64,000 bases of DNA from positions 6,450,001-6,514,000 of the forward strand of contig CM076264.1 of the NCBI GenBank assembly GCA_038380795.1. The letters are read 5' to 3'. Below the pieces are notes generated by a model. The model was given only the letters and a program-made list of their open reading frames with translations, did no database searches and was not told the DNA's origin. The DNA comes from Pyrocephalus nanus. Lineage: Eukaryota > Chordata > Aves > Passeriformes > Tyrannidae. Positions 1 through 27,600 of this stretch are shown here, one piece after another. Position 1 is the first letter of the stretch; each line of letters starts with the position of its first letter. Both the position numbers and the translations under genes were made by a program.

Positions 1-434
1 GTAGTGCTGTTTCCATACAAAGTGCATGCAGCTCAACTAACCTTGCAGTTGCAAAAGAGTTACTAATCCTGATTCACAGAATCAAGGAAACATTTCTTTT
101 ACTTCTTCCTGGAAAGGATGGCCTTGTGACCAGCTACATTCAGTGCACGGGTGCATCATTTAAACTGTAAACACATCCAATGTGCCACTGCACTGATCTA
201 ATCTGCCTCATCCCTTCCTGTGCTGCTAGAAAAGCAGAATACAAAAGCTCTCCTGCAGCAGGTTTGTAACCATACCTTGGGATATGACCAAGTTATGTGC
301 TCTGTCTCTGCATTAAGGTGTACAGTTGTTAGCACACAGCCAACAAGGTCAGTAGTTACGTACTCCTTGTTAAAAAGCAGTAATTAAATAGTACTTCTGG
401 CTGGGTTTACTTTTTTTTTTTTTTAAATATGTAT
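1..434 (-). other. MFSD8: MFSD8 3' UTR (partial, runs off window)
   Basis: Sequence downstream of the MFSD8 stop codon on the minus strand. I see no minus-strand AATAAA (TTTATT on the plus strand) here, so the transcript end is probably left of the window. A T-rich run at about 411-424 is the only simple-sequence feature. Confidence 0.7.
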
Positions 435-3400
435 CTAACAATTCTCTTCTTGCATCCTCCCATATCTGACAGAAAATGCAATTAGTCTCTTGTATACTAT
501 CTCCAAGAGTAAGAGAGAGACTACAACTACTCCACAGATTAGGCTAAATGCCCAGCGTGGTCCCAGGTGAGTGTATATTTGGCTCACAAAAACAGGCCCA
601 AGTATCCGTGCTCCACTTCCAGAGGCAGTTAACCATCCCATGTAGACACCCTACAGCAGATCAAAAGCTTAGGTTAGTGATACAGGAATTATTTGGCTGG
701 CCATTAATTCCGACCCCCTTATCCTAATTAGAAAATGTACAAGTATTTAAATAATCGCTTATCTTTCTTAACTCATTAAGATACTGATTACTTTGTTTCT
801 AAGAGCAGTGCTCAGCCTCTCTAAGCACTAATACAGCTTTCCAATGAAATGCATTCTGGCTCAAAGCATTTAGTCCCTGTCACCAAAATATAACATGAAA
901 AAAATGTGAAAAAATTATAAAATTGTTTGTTAAGCAGTAATGTCAGCTTGCTCGGTGTTTTACCACTATAAAATGCCAATAACTGGGGGCATCAGTAGCA
1001 TTTATACATTTAGAGTCATACAATAAACTTAGTAAGAGGAACATCATTCCATACTGCAATTCCAAATATATAACTAGTTGTTAAAAAAAAGATTATTCCA
1101 GCAAAGCCATGAAATTTTGGCATTCTAAGATTTGCATAAATAGCCTAAGCCTTGCTTTCTAATTCCTCTAGGGACTTGCCCTGGGTTTTAGGAGATTAGA
1201 GTTCCTGCAAGGTTCTGCCCTTGTGTTGAAACGCACTATTATTTGGCTGATGCCAGAAGGAATTTTAAGTAGACCCCTCATTCTAATAAAGAGGGTGTAA
1301 GTCTTGGGAGAGCAGATGAAATAAAACTCTTTAGGGGATCGTGCTTACCTGGGGCTTTGGTCCTAGGATTTTTGAGTATAAAGTGTAGGACATGACATTA
1401 CAAACAGGGTAGCCCAGCCCTATGAGCACATCAGAACTGAGGTACTGGGCCAGGTAGACCATGGGAGTGTTGAGGCACCAGGACTGGGTGATGGGGCAGC
1501 CCACGGGTTCTGCTGTGTGGTTGGATGGCAGCTGCATCTCCTGCCAGCTCCAGAAAGGCATTAACATTTCAGTGGGAACCGTTCTGGGAATGGAGTTATT
1601 CTTTATTTCTGTAAAAAGAAGTTATTCGTGTAGTTAAGAACAAAAATACAATAAAAGCTTTAAAAACAAACAAAAAAAAATTTACGAAGATGGGTTAGTG
1701 TGACTTGAACTATACCTTGCCACTGGATATTTGGTAGTTTCTTCCCCCAGGGCAGTAAGATAAAGAATCCAACCAAGACAATCAGTAAGCCTCCATGGAG
1801 TATGGCACGCTCACCAGTCCTACCCAACAACAAAATCGCAATTAAATGTCAAATTTAAATTAAAATTTACGTTGCTGCTAATGACATGGTCCATTAGTTT
1901 GTAGAAATTATACCTGACCAAAACAGGCCAAGTTTGCAAGAAAAATTACAAAATCACAGTAACTTAAAACCTGTTTTTCTTGGGATTCAAGTGTAAAAGA
2001 CAGTCAAGTAAGGGGGGTTATGTTAACAGAATAAAGAACAACCACAACATCATGGCTGTGCCAAAATTGGAAGTACTTCAGTATCATAGTAAACCCAGAC
2101 TCATTACCAAGTGAGAGATTTGAGTAACAGAGATTTGGCCTTGCCATAAAGCCTTTCATACTTAGTAACATAATAAAGAAAATTCCCCAAACTTACTTTT
2201 TTGATAGCATTTTAACCACCATGAAAACAATAACTGATTCAATGCCAATCACACTAAGGATTATTCCATTATAAAAAACGGCTTCTTTCCTGGTCCAGGA
2301 GTACATATCCATCGTCAGTGGAGTAGCTATGCTAAAATGACACAACAAAAATACAGTAATTTAAAAAAAAGCTGCTTCTATACGGTTGTTTCCATACACA
2401 TATTGTCCCAAATATCAAACACGGTGTATAGAAACCTTTCCTCTTGATGGATATAGCAGAAAACACAGGCTAATTATAAAATAATTCTGTCATGCATCAT
2501 CTATTAAATTCACTAGGCAAAATTCACAACTGCATTACAGCAGCCAAACTCTGAAGCATCATTAATCTACCTCCAGTAGTTCATGAAAAGATGATGGTTA
2601 AAGCCAAGCCAGAGTAACAGAGGCTGAAAAGAAACCAGATCCTGTGAGTATAAAAATAGTAAACTTTTAATACTGTTTTTCAGTTTTAGGAGCCAACCAA
2701 TCTCTAGGAACTCAGTTTTCTAAAAACAATGTAATTAAGACATTATTTACAATATGGGCCATATTGTAAAAGAAATTTTAGCCATATCAGAGCTCAAAAA
2801 ACTTGCAGAGTAACTTATATCCTCAAAGTATTTTGTAAGTTAAAAAAAATGAAGCACACTTCAGTTTGAGGTAATTTTGTTATGTTTTACTTCTTTTCTT
2901 ACACACAGAAAATTTGGGAGTGAATAACATACCTCTTGAGGGAAAAAAAGCCCAGTCATATAAAATAGTGTATTTAAGAATGCAATTGCATTAACTATAT
3001 GAAACAATTGTTTTAATTATTACTGAATTAAGAGGTTCACTGAAGCTTTTGGAGCTAATCAGAATCATACTAAGAAATGACACAAAATGAAAATAAAAAG
3101 TACAGAACCAGATACTCAACTGAAGACGTGGTTTTCTCTAAGGATTTTAGGTGGCCCAAGTTAAGCTATCTTTTTTAACACCTAAAAAGTTGAGGATATG
3201 GGTTTGTCTCCATTTAAAAGCTTCTACATTAATGTTTCCTATACCACAGACTGTTCATATTTTTATGCTAACCTTCAATTCATTACTTTGTATCAGCAAA
3301 CATCAAATTGATTGTACATGGGTTTTATATTTTTTTTTAAATATGGTATTTATGCAGAGTTGGTTAAGAAAATGAGTGGAACAGAAAAGACTTTACACAC

Positions 3401-6400
3401 CTCCCCCAATCCAACTACCTTACATGTCTAAGTGTTTTGAGAGAAAATTATACAAACTTACGTTTCAAAGACAGCAAATACAAACAAGATGACAAAGAAG
3501 AGAACATTGAGTGCTACCACAGCAACATGGTCCACACTTCCTTCTGTGTCCTGATCCAGGGCATCATTTTCTGCAACAGAACAAAAGAATTATCTAAATT
3601 GCAAACTGAGCTTTTTTCGTACTACCACAAATTACAAACAGTAGCAATTTCTTTAGTTTCTTTTGACAATCTAAGGGTAAAGTTTTTAAATCAAAATCAA
3701 ATTGTTGAATCTTCAATTCTTCTGACAATTAGAGAAAAGTATTTCCAAATTGGTTACCCCTTCTGTTTTCCTAGCGACCGACAAGTCCTGAGTGACAGCA
3801 AAATATGCAAATTACTTTTAAATATCTTATCGATGGAAACCAAAACACTTTTTGCTCTTGCAAGGTCAAAGCTACACAAAAGGATTCTCAGTGCAAATCT
3901 GGAAGGATCCATACAATTTTTTTTCCTTCTTTGCTACCTCACAGCACTACGGATACAACATAGACGTGAAACAATTTCTGGACCAGTCAGAGAGCCTATT
4001 TTCCAGTTTAAGTGTCCAATGCATCAGAATACTTCTAAATGCTTAATAATAAGAAAGTACTTCAAAATTATAATCACACAAGAAGTTTTCAAGAAAACAG
4101 AGGTACCTTCTCCTTCGGAATTAATACTTTTGCACTGCCGTCCCATGTCATCCACTCGATGCTCCCTAGAAATGTAGAACTGTTTTCATTAATACACATA
4201 TTTATTTGATGTACTGTTGAGTCAAGTTTCTGTTAAAATAACTGTAAATGGCATCATTTTATATGATAATTATTCCCAGCTCCCTTAAACATCATTGTGA
4301 AGGTTATATTTGACTGCAGTGAACACCTCCTGCTGAGCAGCATATTCTTTACTATAAATTACCCACAAAAACAAGGTAAATTTTTTTTTTACTTGATTAC
4401 CTGAATATAAGAAAGATGAGAATAATATTAATAACTCCTAAGAGAGCTCCAAATAAAACTGGTGCTGTGTACATGTTCAGCTGAAGACGAATTAATTCCC
4501 ATGTTACTCCTTCTTCTCCAATAAGGGTAAAACATGTCTGAAAAACTTAAAAACGTAAATGTACTGTGAAAATCTTGAGAATCATTAATATTAGAGCACA
4601 TATAGAATTTAAATATACCTGTCAAACCTCTTACATTTTGAGAATCCTACTCTAAATAAACTGATGGATACCAGTGGGGTTTCAACTAGCCAGAAAACTA
4701 CATGGTTACATACAGGTACACTGTATAAATAACATCATGACTCTTCGAAGAACTGAATTTTGAGTGTACCAAGGGTTAATTTTCTTGGCAGACAGCTGAT
4801 TTACTTGTTTCCTCTTCCTCCTACATGAAAAACCTTGGTCCTGGGAACAGAGTATTCCTTGTGCTAAGGGCAAACTAGAGAGAAAAGCAGCATGTGTGGG
4901 GGGGTTAAAAATTAAAATTTAAACTGGGGCAGTGCAATTGGACTAGAATGTTTCATTTATACTGCCATACACGAGTACTGATGGCTATTTATTCAATTCC
5001 GATACCATTGACAACCTACGTCTTAATATCCCCACCCAACAGCTGCTGAGGGTTCCTACTTCCAATGCCCAATTTCACCCTAATAAGCATTACAGAAGTG
5101 AGGGAATAATGGCCTTACCTGGCCCTAATATGAAGCCAACTGCTTGGCAGGCACTGGTGTTGGCCATGGCACTTGTTCTTTCTGTAAGAGAAGTGGCACC
5201 CGCAATATACGACCGGACTACAGCCACATTTCCTTTAAAAAAAAAAAACAACAAAACACAAATCAAAACCAACGAAGTATTCATGTAAATATTAAGTTAC
5301 ATTGTTAAAATCTTGAGTAACGTTTACTTGAGGGTTTTTTTTTCCCTTATTTTGCAAGAAAATAAAACCCTAGAGCTCTCTAGTATTTTTACCGCTGGTA
5401 CTAAAATATGACGTTAACTATCTCACGTGAGAGACAGTCGAATGTAATAATTTTCAGGAAAGTAAATCCTGCTGTGGTTACCTGCTCCAAATCCCACGAG
5501 AGCACGTGCAGTCAGCATGTAGTACTTGTTGTGCGAATGGGGCACGTGGACGTAGGCATAGAGACAATTAGCAGCTACTGAAATAGCAGTGGAAACGACA
5601 AGAGGTTCTCTCCTGGGCCTGTAATTGGACCACAAGCCAAAGAGGGGAGAGGCAACCATCTGGCCAATGCTGTAGGAAGCTATAATCCAGCCCAAAAAAC
5701 TCGCGTCTGCCGTCGCATCGATCTGCAGGAACACACGGGTCAGTACCGTGGGTGAAGGATTGCAGCGGTTTGTGTTATCAGTGACACTCTTTCAGAATTA
5801 CTACCTGGAATACCCAAGCCTCTGTACTGTAATGCTTTGTCCGGGGCAATAAACCTCGGGTAACTCTCTCCAGCAACTCACCAGACCGAGAACACGTGCT
5901 TTGCTTCCCAGACTGGGAAGGGCTCACTTGCAGCACACTCCAATAGTTTTTGTGCAGCACTGCTGATGTTCCAGGCTACAGACATAACTTCAGCAGTACA
6001 GTGGACAGTTTACGTGCCAGGAGGAAGGAATCGTTTTCAATCATCTCTGCACGTGCCTGAATCTGTCCTGATTTACAAGGCTGATAATGATTTTTTTTTT
6101 TTTTTTTTCCTGGAAGAATTCAGCACCAGCCTCACTTTTAATGATACCTCTAGGACCCTGCCCTGGATATGTTCTTCCAGATTTGCATTTGAAGGTGCCT
6201 TCTGCGATTCCAGGAGCAGGAAAATCCTAGCACAGACTAAATTAAAGTTTTAGAGACTTTTATGCCACTTTTACCAACGCAACAAAGAGGTAAAAAAAAT
6301 CCCATACAAACTAAAATCACTATCCAGGAGCAATGGCAATTCCCTGTTAGGAATATCAAGATCTAGTTGCAACAACGTGACATTTACAGAGCAACTTCTA

Positions 6401-8852
6401 CCTCCAGCTTCCTTTTTATTCCAAAATGCACACAAGTATTGTGTTTTAATAAAGAGATTTCTATTGATTCACTCTGCAAGAAAACAGTGAGATGATATTG
6501 GAAAACCAAACATTTCTGGATTATGATGTACCTTGTGTCAATTCAGGAAATCAACTGACCAGATTTTAAAAGAAATAATAAAAGCTGTCTAAGTGGTTGG
6601 CAGAATGAAAGTCTCTTATAACCACACACTTCCCTTTACTTTTTCTTTTCCTAATTAAAAGCCCAAGCTTTGTATCCCCTACTTTCTGAGCACGAGTTTT
6701 CTGTTCCTCCTAGTTAAGAAAAACATATTTACAAACCTTTTGGAGATACGGCCACACAGACATAATTACAATTGAGAAACCTGTAACACAAGAAAAACTG
6801 AAGTTACCGTATGAGAAAACAAGTTTTGATACATATTTTGAAACAGCTAACACACATTCCCATAAAGATCTCCCCTCTCAATAACTCTGCATTATTTGTT
6901 TTGGATCTCTTAAGTTTCACTTTGAATGATAAAAGTGTGACCTTTGTTTTGTTCAGTTCTGAGCAATAACTTTAACTTGCCACCACCTTTCACCCTGAAC
7001 TGTAATAGTTATAAACCACAGATTTATGTAATGTCACTTAGTCTCAAAACAGTTTTGTAACTTATTAAATGTAACTTTCTGTTTGATTTTCTAGTCATAT
7101 CTTCTCTTTTGAAGAATGACAAAAGGCACCTTTTTGAGATTATAAAAGAGCAGTAGCATTAAAGAAGCTACCTAGTTGAAACCTAGAATTCCCTGTGACT
7201 TTCATTAAAAAGTATATTCATTAAACAAATAACACTGAAATCCACGTGTTTACTCACCTACACTACTGAGAAACATGGTAAGGTACATAATCCAGATGGA
7301 TCTCCACCTGCTCTTATAATGCTCTTGAGTTTCCACAACATCCCTGTTTCCAAACCAAAAGTCAAGAGAGGAAGAAATCATTATCAGATCCTCTTCTAGT
7401 TGGTCCCGCAGGACACTGAAAACATTTTTCACAAACCTCTCAATACAACCGTGTGAATTGTTATGCGGGAGTGGATTTCTGCTCAGCAAAGACTACAAAG
7501 AATTTATTTTTTTTCTGAAAAATACCAGGCTGACAAATCCAAAAAATAACAGAAATGCTATCACATAACAACTGCTACACAAAGAGATCTTTATCTAGAG
7601 AGGTCTTCAATTCTGCAAACTCTTTGTACAGACACTTTGGAGCATCACAGATGTCATATAAAGGCATTAAGAAGTGTGTATTAAACCATAAACCCCCAGA
7701 CATCTAATCACAGTTGTGACCTTGAAAGAACCACAAAACTCAACAACCTCTGGTTTGACTAAAAGCTGTGGCTGGTCTGATCTCACAGCGAGAAAATAAC
7801 AATACAATGTAAAAGCTACCCTGTGTAAAAGATAAGCTGAAGACTGGGAGGGCTGAAAAAAAATTAAAATACAAGTTACAAACTTAAAATAATCTCTGTT
7901 CAAAAGATGCAGACTTAGGTTAGAGAGGCCTGAATAGTTTATAAACACAGTTTATTATATAAGTCATACATAGACTTAGGCATGTCTGCAACTTTGAAGC
8001 TAATGTAACTGTGACTAATATTAATAACATATCACCAGTATCTTAGTATTATACTAATCACAGCATGATTTGTGTATCTAATTCTTCAAAAATGTTTGCA
8101 GCATCGAAATGCCTTGGTTCAAAGAATACTTTAACCACACAAACCAAGTTTCTAAATGTACTTATGCCATCTTATTGCCCATCGCGGACAGGGAGGATTC
8201 CGCCAAACGCTTGCATGTACTGCGTTGGGTTACTTTTGAGACCTCAGTTACATCAAGCTTAAAGTTTGAGGGCGTTTCAGCACAGACCTTAATAAAGCAA
8301 AGACCCGCTCAAGTTTTGCTGTCAGAGGGGAAAAAAAAAAAAAAAACCAAAACAAACAAACAAACAAACAAACCACAAAAAAACAAGTGACAACCTCCTG
8401 CCCACATATGAAGGCTGATATCAAACACCCAGACTCCTGCGCCACTGTTTTGGTGTTTCCTAGTGGTTTCCCGAGTGGGATCGTGTTTTCCCACGGGGAG
8501 AAGGAGCCGGTCCCCGCCGAGCTCTCGGAGCGTCCCAGGCCTGGCGGCGCCCGGGGACGGCGGCCGGCTCGGTTTATCCTCCGGCTCCTCCGCTGCTCTC
8601 CTCAGCTCCTCCGTGCCCATCCCGCGGGCCCGGGAAGCACCCTCAGGAACCGGGCTTCCCTGCGGGGCAGGCAAGGGACTCGGCACCCACGGGCGTGGGT
8701 GACTCGCGGGGGTGTCGGCCCAGAACAGAACGAGCCCCCTACCTGCTCTCCCGCTCCTCCTCCTCCTCGTTCCCTTCCGCCTCTCCGGCCCCGAGCAGAG
8801 GCTCCCTGCCGTCCGCAGCCGCTCCCGCTCCCGCCGCTCCCGCGGTCGCCAT
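435..8852 (-). CDS. MFSD8: MFSD8 (CLN7), lysosomal major facilitator superfamily protein, 12 coding exons
   Basis: Polytopic lysosomal membrane protein; in human, loss causes CLN7 neuronal ceroid lipofuscinosis, and chloride-channel activity has been reported. Coding exons in transcript order: 8743-8852, 7258-7343, 6737-6780, 5482-5722, 5119-5232, 4401-4545, 4107-4165, 3462-3570, 2197-2331, 1716-1819, 1349-1608, 435-650. They total 1623 nt (540 aa plus stop; human is 518). All introns are GT-AG with matching phases. Recognisable runs include [14 protein letters not shown] [10 protein letters not shown] (exon 2), [18 protein letters not shown] (exon 4), [15 protein letters not shown] (exon 5), [17 protein letters not shown] (exon 11) and a C-terminus ending [21 protein letters not shown] at residues 109-118 is the MFS loop-2/3 motif. 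The N-terminus holds EPLL (17-20) of the dileucine sorting signal. The start ATG is the only one giving the Ala/Gly-rich leader plus EPLL in frame with exon 2. Divergently transcribed from ABHD18. Confidence 0.95.
8331..8386. repeat. A16 run followed by (CAAA)n low-complexity tract
   Basis: Sixteen A residues (8331-8346) lead into CAAA repeats to about 8373 and more A-rich sequence. It lies in the first coding intron of MFSD8, near the edge of the CpG island. It may be the A-rich tail of an old retroposed copy, but I see no recognisable body. Confidence 0.8.
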
Positions 8853-8959
8853 GGCCGCTCCCGGGCCCCGCGGGCCGCCAGGGGGCGCGCACGCACCCGC
8901 CAGGGAATCCCGCCCTTCGCCCTCCCCCTCCCCTCCTTCTCTCCCGCCCCCCCCCCCCC

Positions 8960-9064
8960 TTTTCCCGGCCCCTCCTCCCGACCCCCCGTTCCCGTTTCCG
9001 CTCCCGCTCCCCCGTTCCCCTCGCCGTCCGTGCGGGTGCCTCGGCACCGGCAGCGCCTCCTCGG
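8960..9064 (+). other. ABHD18: Probable ABHD18 non-coding first exon (5' boundary unknown)
   Basis: A good splice donor (TCGG|GTGAGC) sits at 9065 inside the CpG island, on the ABHD18 strand and upstream of the first coding exon. The transcription start cannot be read from sequence; the left coordinate is a guess. RNA start-site data would settle it. Confidence 0.4.
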
Positions 9065-24669
<15,605 letters not shown>

Positions 24670-27600
24670 AAAAAATCTTCATAATGCATTCAGACTGATC
24701 TCATTTGTAATTCAGCGTCCTGGAACTCATATTTGGAAAAAAAACAAGCCGCTTGCAACACGGAGTAGCCACTGACTTTGGCTGTTGTAGGTAACAATAA
24801 CCAGCAATGGTGAAGTGCCAGCGTTACTTTCACTTCAATCCGGTGCCATTCTGACCCAGCTGCTTCAGCGTTACCTTGTGAAGAAACAACGGCGGCGATT
24901 GTCAGCGTTCACGTACTTTGTGTCTGATCAGGTTGTGTGCTCCTTGAGTTCTGAATCAATTCTGAATTGTGTGTCAGTGGAAAACAGACCAATCTCAGTA
25001 TTGAAAGAATGTCAAATGTGCTGTATGGCTAAGCTGCTCTCTTGTGTTTGCCGTGTTTCTGGTGTGTTCCAGATACCTTGGTTTCCTCTTGCCTCGTCGC
25101 GCCCTCGCTGCTCCCATTGTATCGTGCCACAGCTTTGCCAGCGCCCAGCCTCCTGTGTTTGTCACTGGTTTTTCTCTTCAATTATGAATTGAAAATGAGC
25201 TGTTAGTAGGAGGGGCAGCATCAAATCTTGCAAAAGGAGACTGTGACAATTCAGTGAAAAGTTTTCATTCAGCACACCCATGACGTTTTTCTGCCACTGA
25301 AATAACCGTGCCATTCCGGAAGGATCATGGTGCAGTTCGTCAATCAGGTTCACAAAACTGGAATAAGTGAAAATCAAGTGTCTGGTTATTAATTCTTTAC
25401 ATGAATTCAGTTGGATAACAAAAATTTCTAGATTTTTGGGTTTTTTTTGTTTTTTAAAGAATGGTAGAAGAGAGATTTCATAATTTCACTTATAAGCAAT
25501 GGCTGGTTTTAAGCAGTTAAATCAATAGCAGATTATATGGTGCTATGAAGACCTGCTGGAAATATTTCAACAGAAGTCCTTTTTAAAGTATACACTCAGT
25601 GCTGATATGCCAAATACATTTTCACTGTATCATTTTAAACATACATGAGTCTAAATGTTATTAAAACAGATTGTTCCTTATTTTTCATCACTTGGGGTTT
25701 TTTTAAATCGATGGAAAATAAAGAAATTCGGATCTTGAACACACGAAAATCTTCTTTGGGGATCAAAAATGCCAACAAAATACAGTATCATATAAGGTTG
25801 TCATGTAGTGACTGTATGTGGTATCTCTCCATGTCTTTTTTTGTGGTAATCTGTAACATTCTCTTAAAGCCAATTCGCAGAGAAGTTGAAAACTGAAACA
25901 CTTCAATATTAATTTTAGTCCAGTCATGACCAGGGTTACACTGAAACAAATCGGGCTGTTCAGCTTCTGCACCTTTCCAGTCAAGCACTTTTGATCTCCG
26001 TGGTCAGTGTGAAGATTTTTAGTAGGCAGAGTATGGAGCAAACAAAGCTCAGTTTATATATTTTCTTGAATTTTACTCTGACAGGACTAATAACTGTGAA
26101 GAAGTGATGGTTCACTTGAAAATCAGGTACGTTCAGGTAAAACTGAAGAGCAACAATTCATAATAACCCAGATTATTTAAGATACAGATTTACTGAAAAT
26201 GCAGAAGAAGTTCAGCTCTTTCAGAGGTGAAATTGCTTCCTTCAAGTGGTTTTTCGTAATTTATTTGGACAGCATTGGCTTTGTGTATATTTGGAGCGAT
26301 TTTGAAGTGACTAACACATTTAAATCCAGTAAACACTTAGTATTGGAGGGTTTGAATTCAAATTTAAAATTGACAGCTTGAATACTGTACTAAGAGATTT
26401 ACAGGGTTTACAGTTTAGAAGCTCGTTCATCAGCTAAGAGTGCTTTACAAGACCACTCTGCTGTTCAGCGACTTTTGGAGCTCTCCCATCTTAAATGTAA
26501 TTGTGTGCTTTCTGTCCTGTTTCTGTTGCAGCTATGAGAAAGGGAGAGATGTGGTGGCAAGGGAAAGGGCTTGAATAAATGCAAGAGAGAAAAGACAGAT
26601 TTTGTAAAGGCCGGCAGTAAGCACAAAAAAAAATCAACTACGCTACAAAGTATAACATGCCAAAGTAAATATTTTCAAAGCGCACAATACTGGGAATTAC
26701 ACAACTGATGGGAACTCGACATCCTGAGGTTAGTGTTCCAATGGTAGTAGTAACAAGGTTTAACTTATCCATCTAGTCACAGATGAAGATTTAGGCTAGT
26801 GCCACTCCTGGTTGTGAGTGTGCCTTTTGGGACAACGAGCGAAAGGCTGGTTTCTGACAAGAATGAGAAATCACGCTTGGCTCTGCAGCTTAAATCGTGT
26901 TGCCAAATATGAAAGCTCAGCAAGCATTATTTAAGAAATTTCTCAGGTTAGAGTAACAAAAAGGAAAAATGAGCTCTGTGGTCTATTTCTGCCAGTTATC
27001 AGACACAGGGAGCTCTTAGGTGGTCTGTGAAGGGGGGGAATCTTGCTGTGTACGTGTTTTTAACCTTTGGAAAATTGACTTTTTAAACCAGATTTTAAGG
27101 TTAAATCCTAAGAAAGTATAAATAATCCATTTTGATGTTAAATGAGAATGTGATTTTAATCAGGTAATTGCATGAGAGAAATACTGGAATAAGATTCCTG
27201 CACTAAATCCACAGTAGCAGGTAAGCTATTCTGTATGTTTTAACCTCATTGTAAAGCTGGCCTTGGTGATTTTTTTTGGTTTTAAAGTTTTTCAATAAAA
27301 GTCCTAAAAAACCAGTTACACGCGAAGGGGTTTTTTGTCTTTCTTGTTAACAGGTGTTCAAAGTGCATCTTTGCTGTTATCCTGTAATCCTTTTTATTCC
27401 TGCTCGAGCTGTAGCACAAGGAGAGCAGTTAATCTACAGGACGTGATAAAAGCTTCACACAACAAACACTGGTACTGCTTTGATGTTTTTCTACATGCAG
27501 TACCTAGTAAAGAAAATAAGCTTGTATCAGCTAATTAAGATACCGCTGTGATTCCAATTTTATGCTTGCCAGTGCCTTCATTGTGCTCGAATTTCCCAGC

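Noticed and set aside
3437..4177. 246-codon plus-strand open frame
   Set aside because: It lies antisense to two MFSD8 exons and the intron between them, shows no recognisable protein features and spans genuine minus-strand splice sites. Chance open frame.
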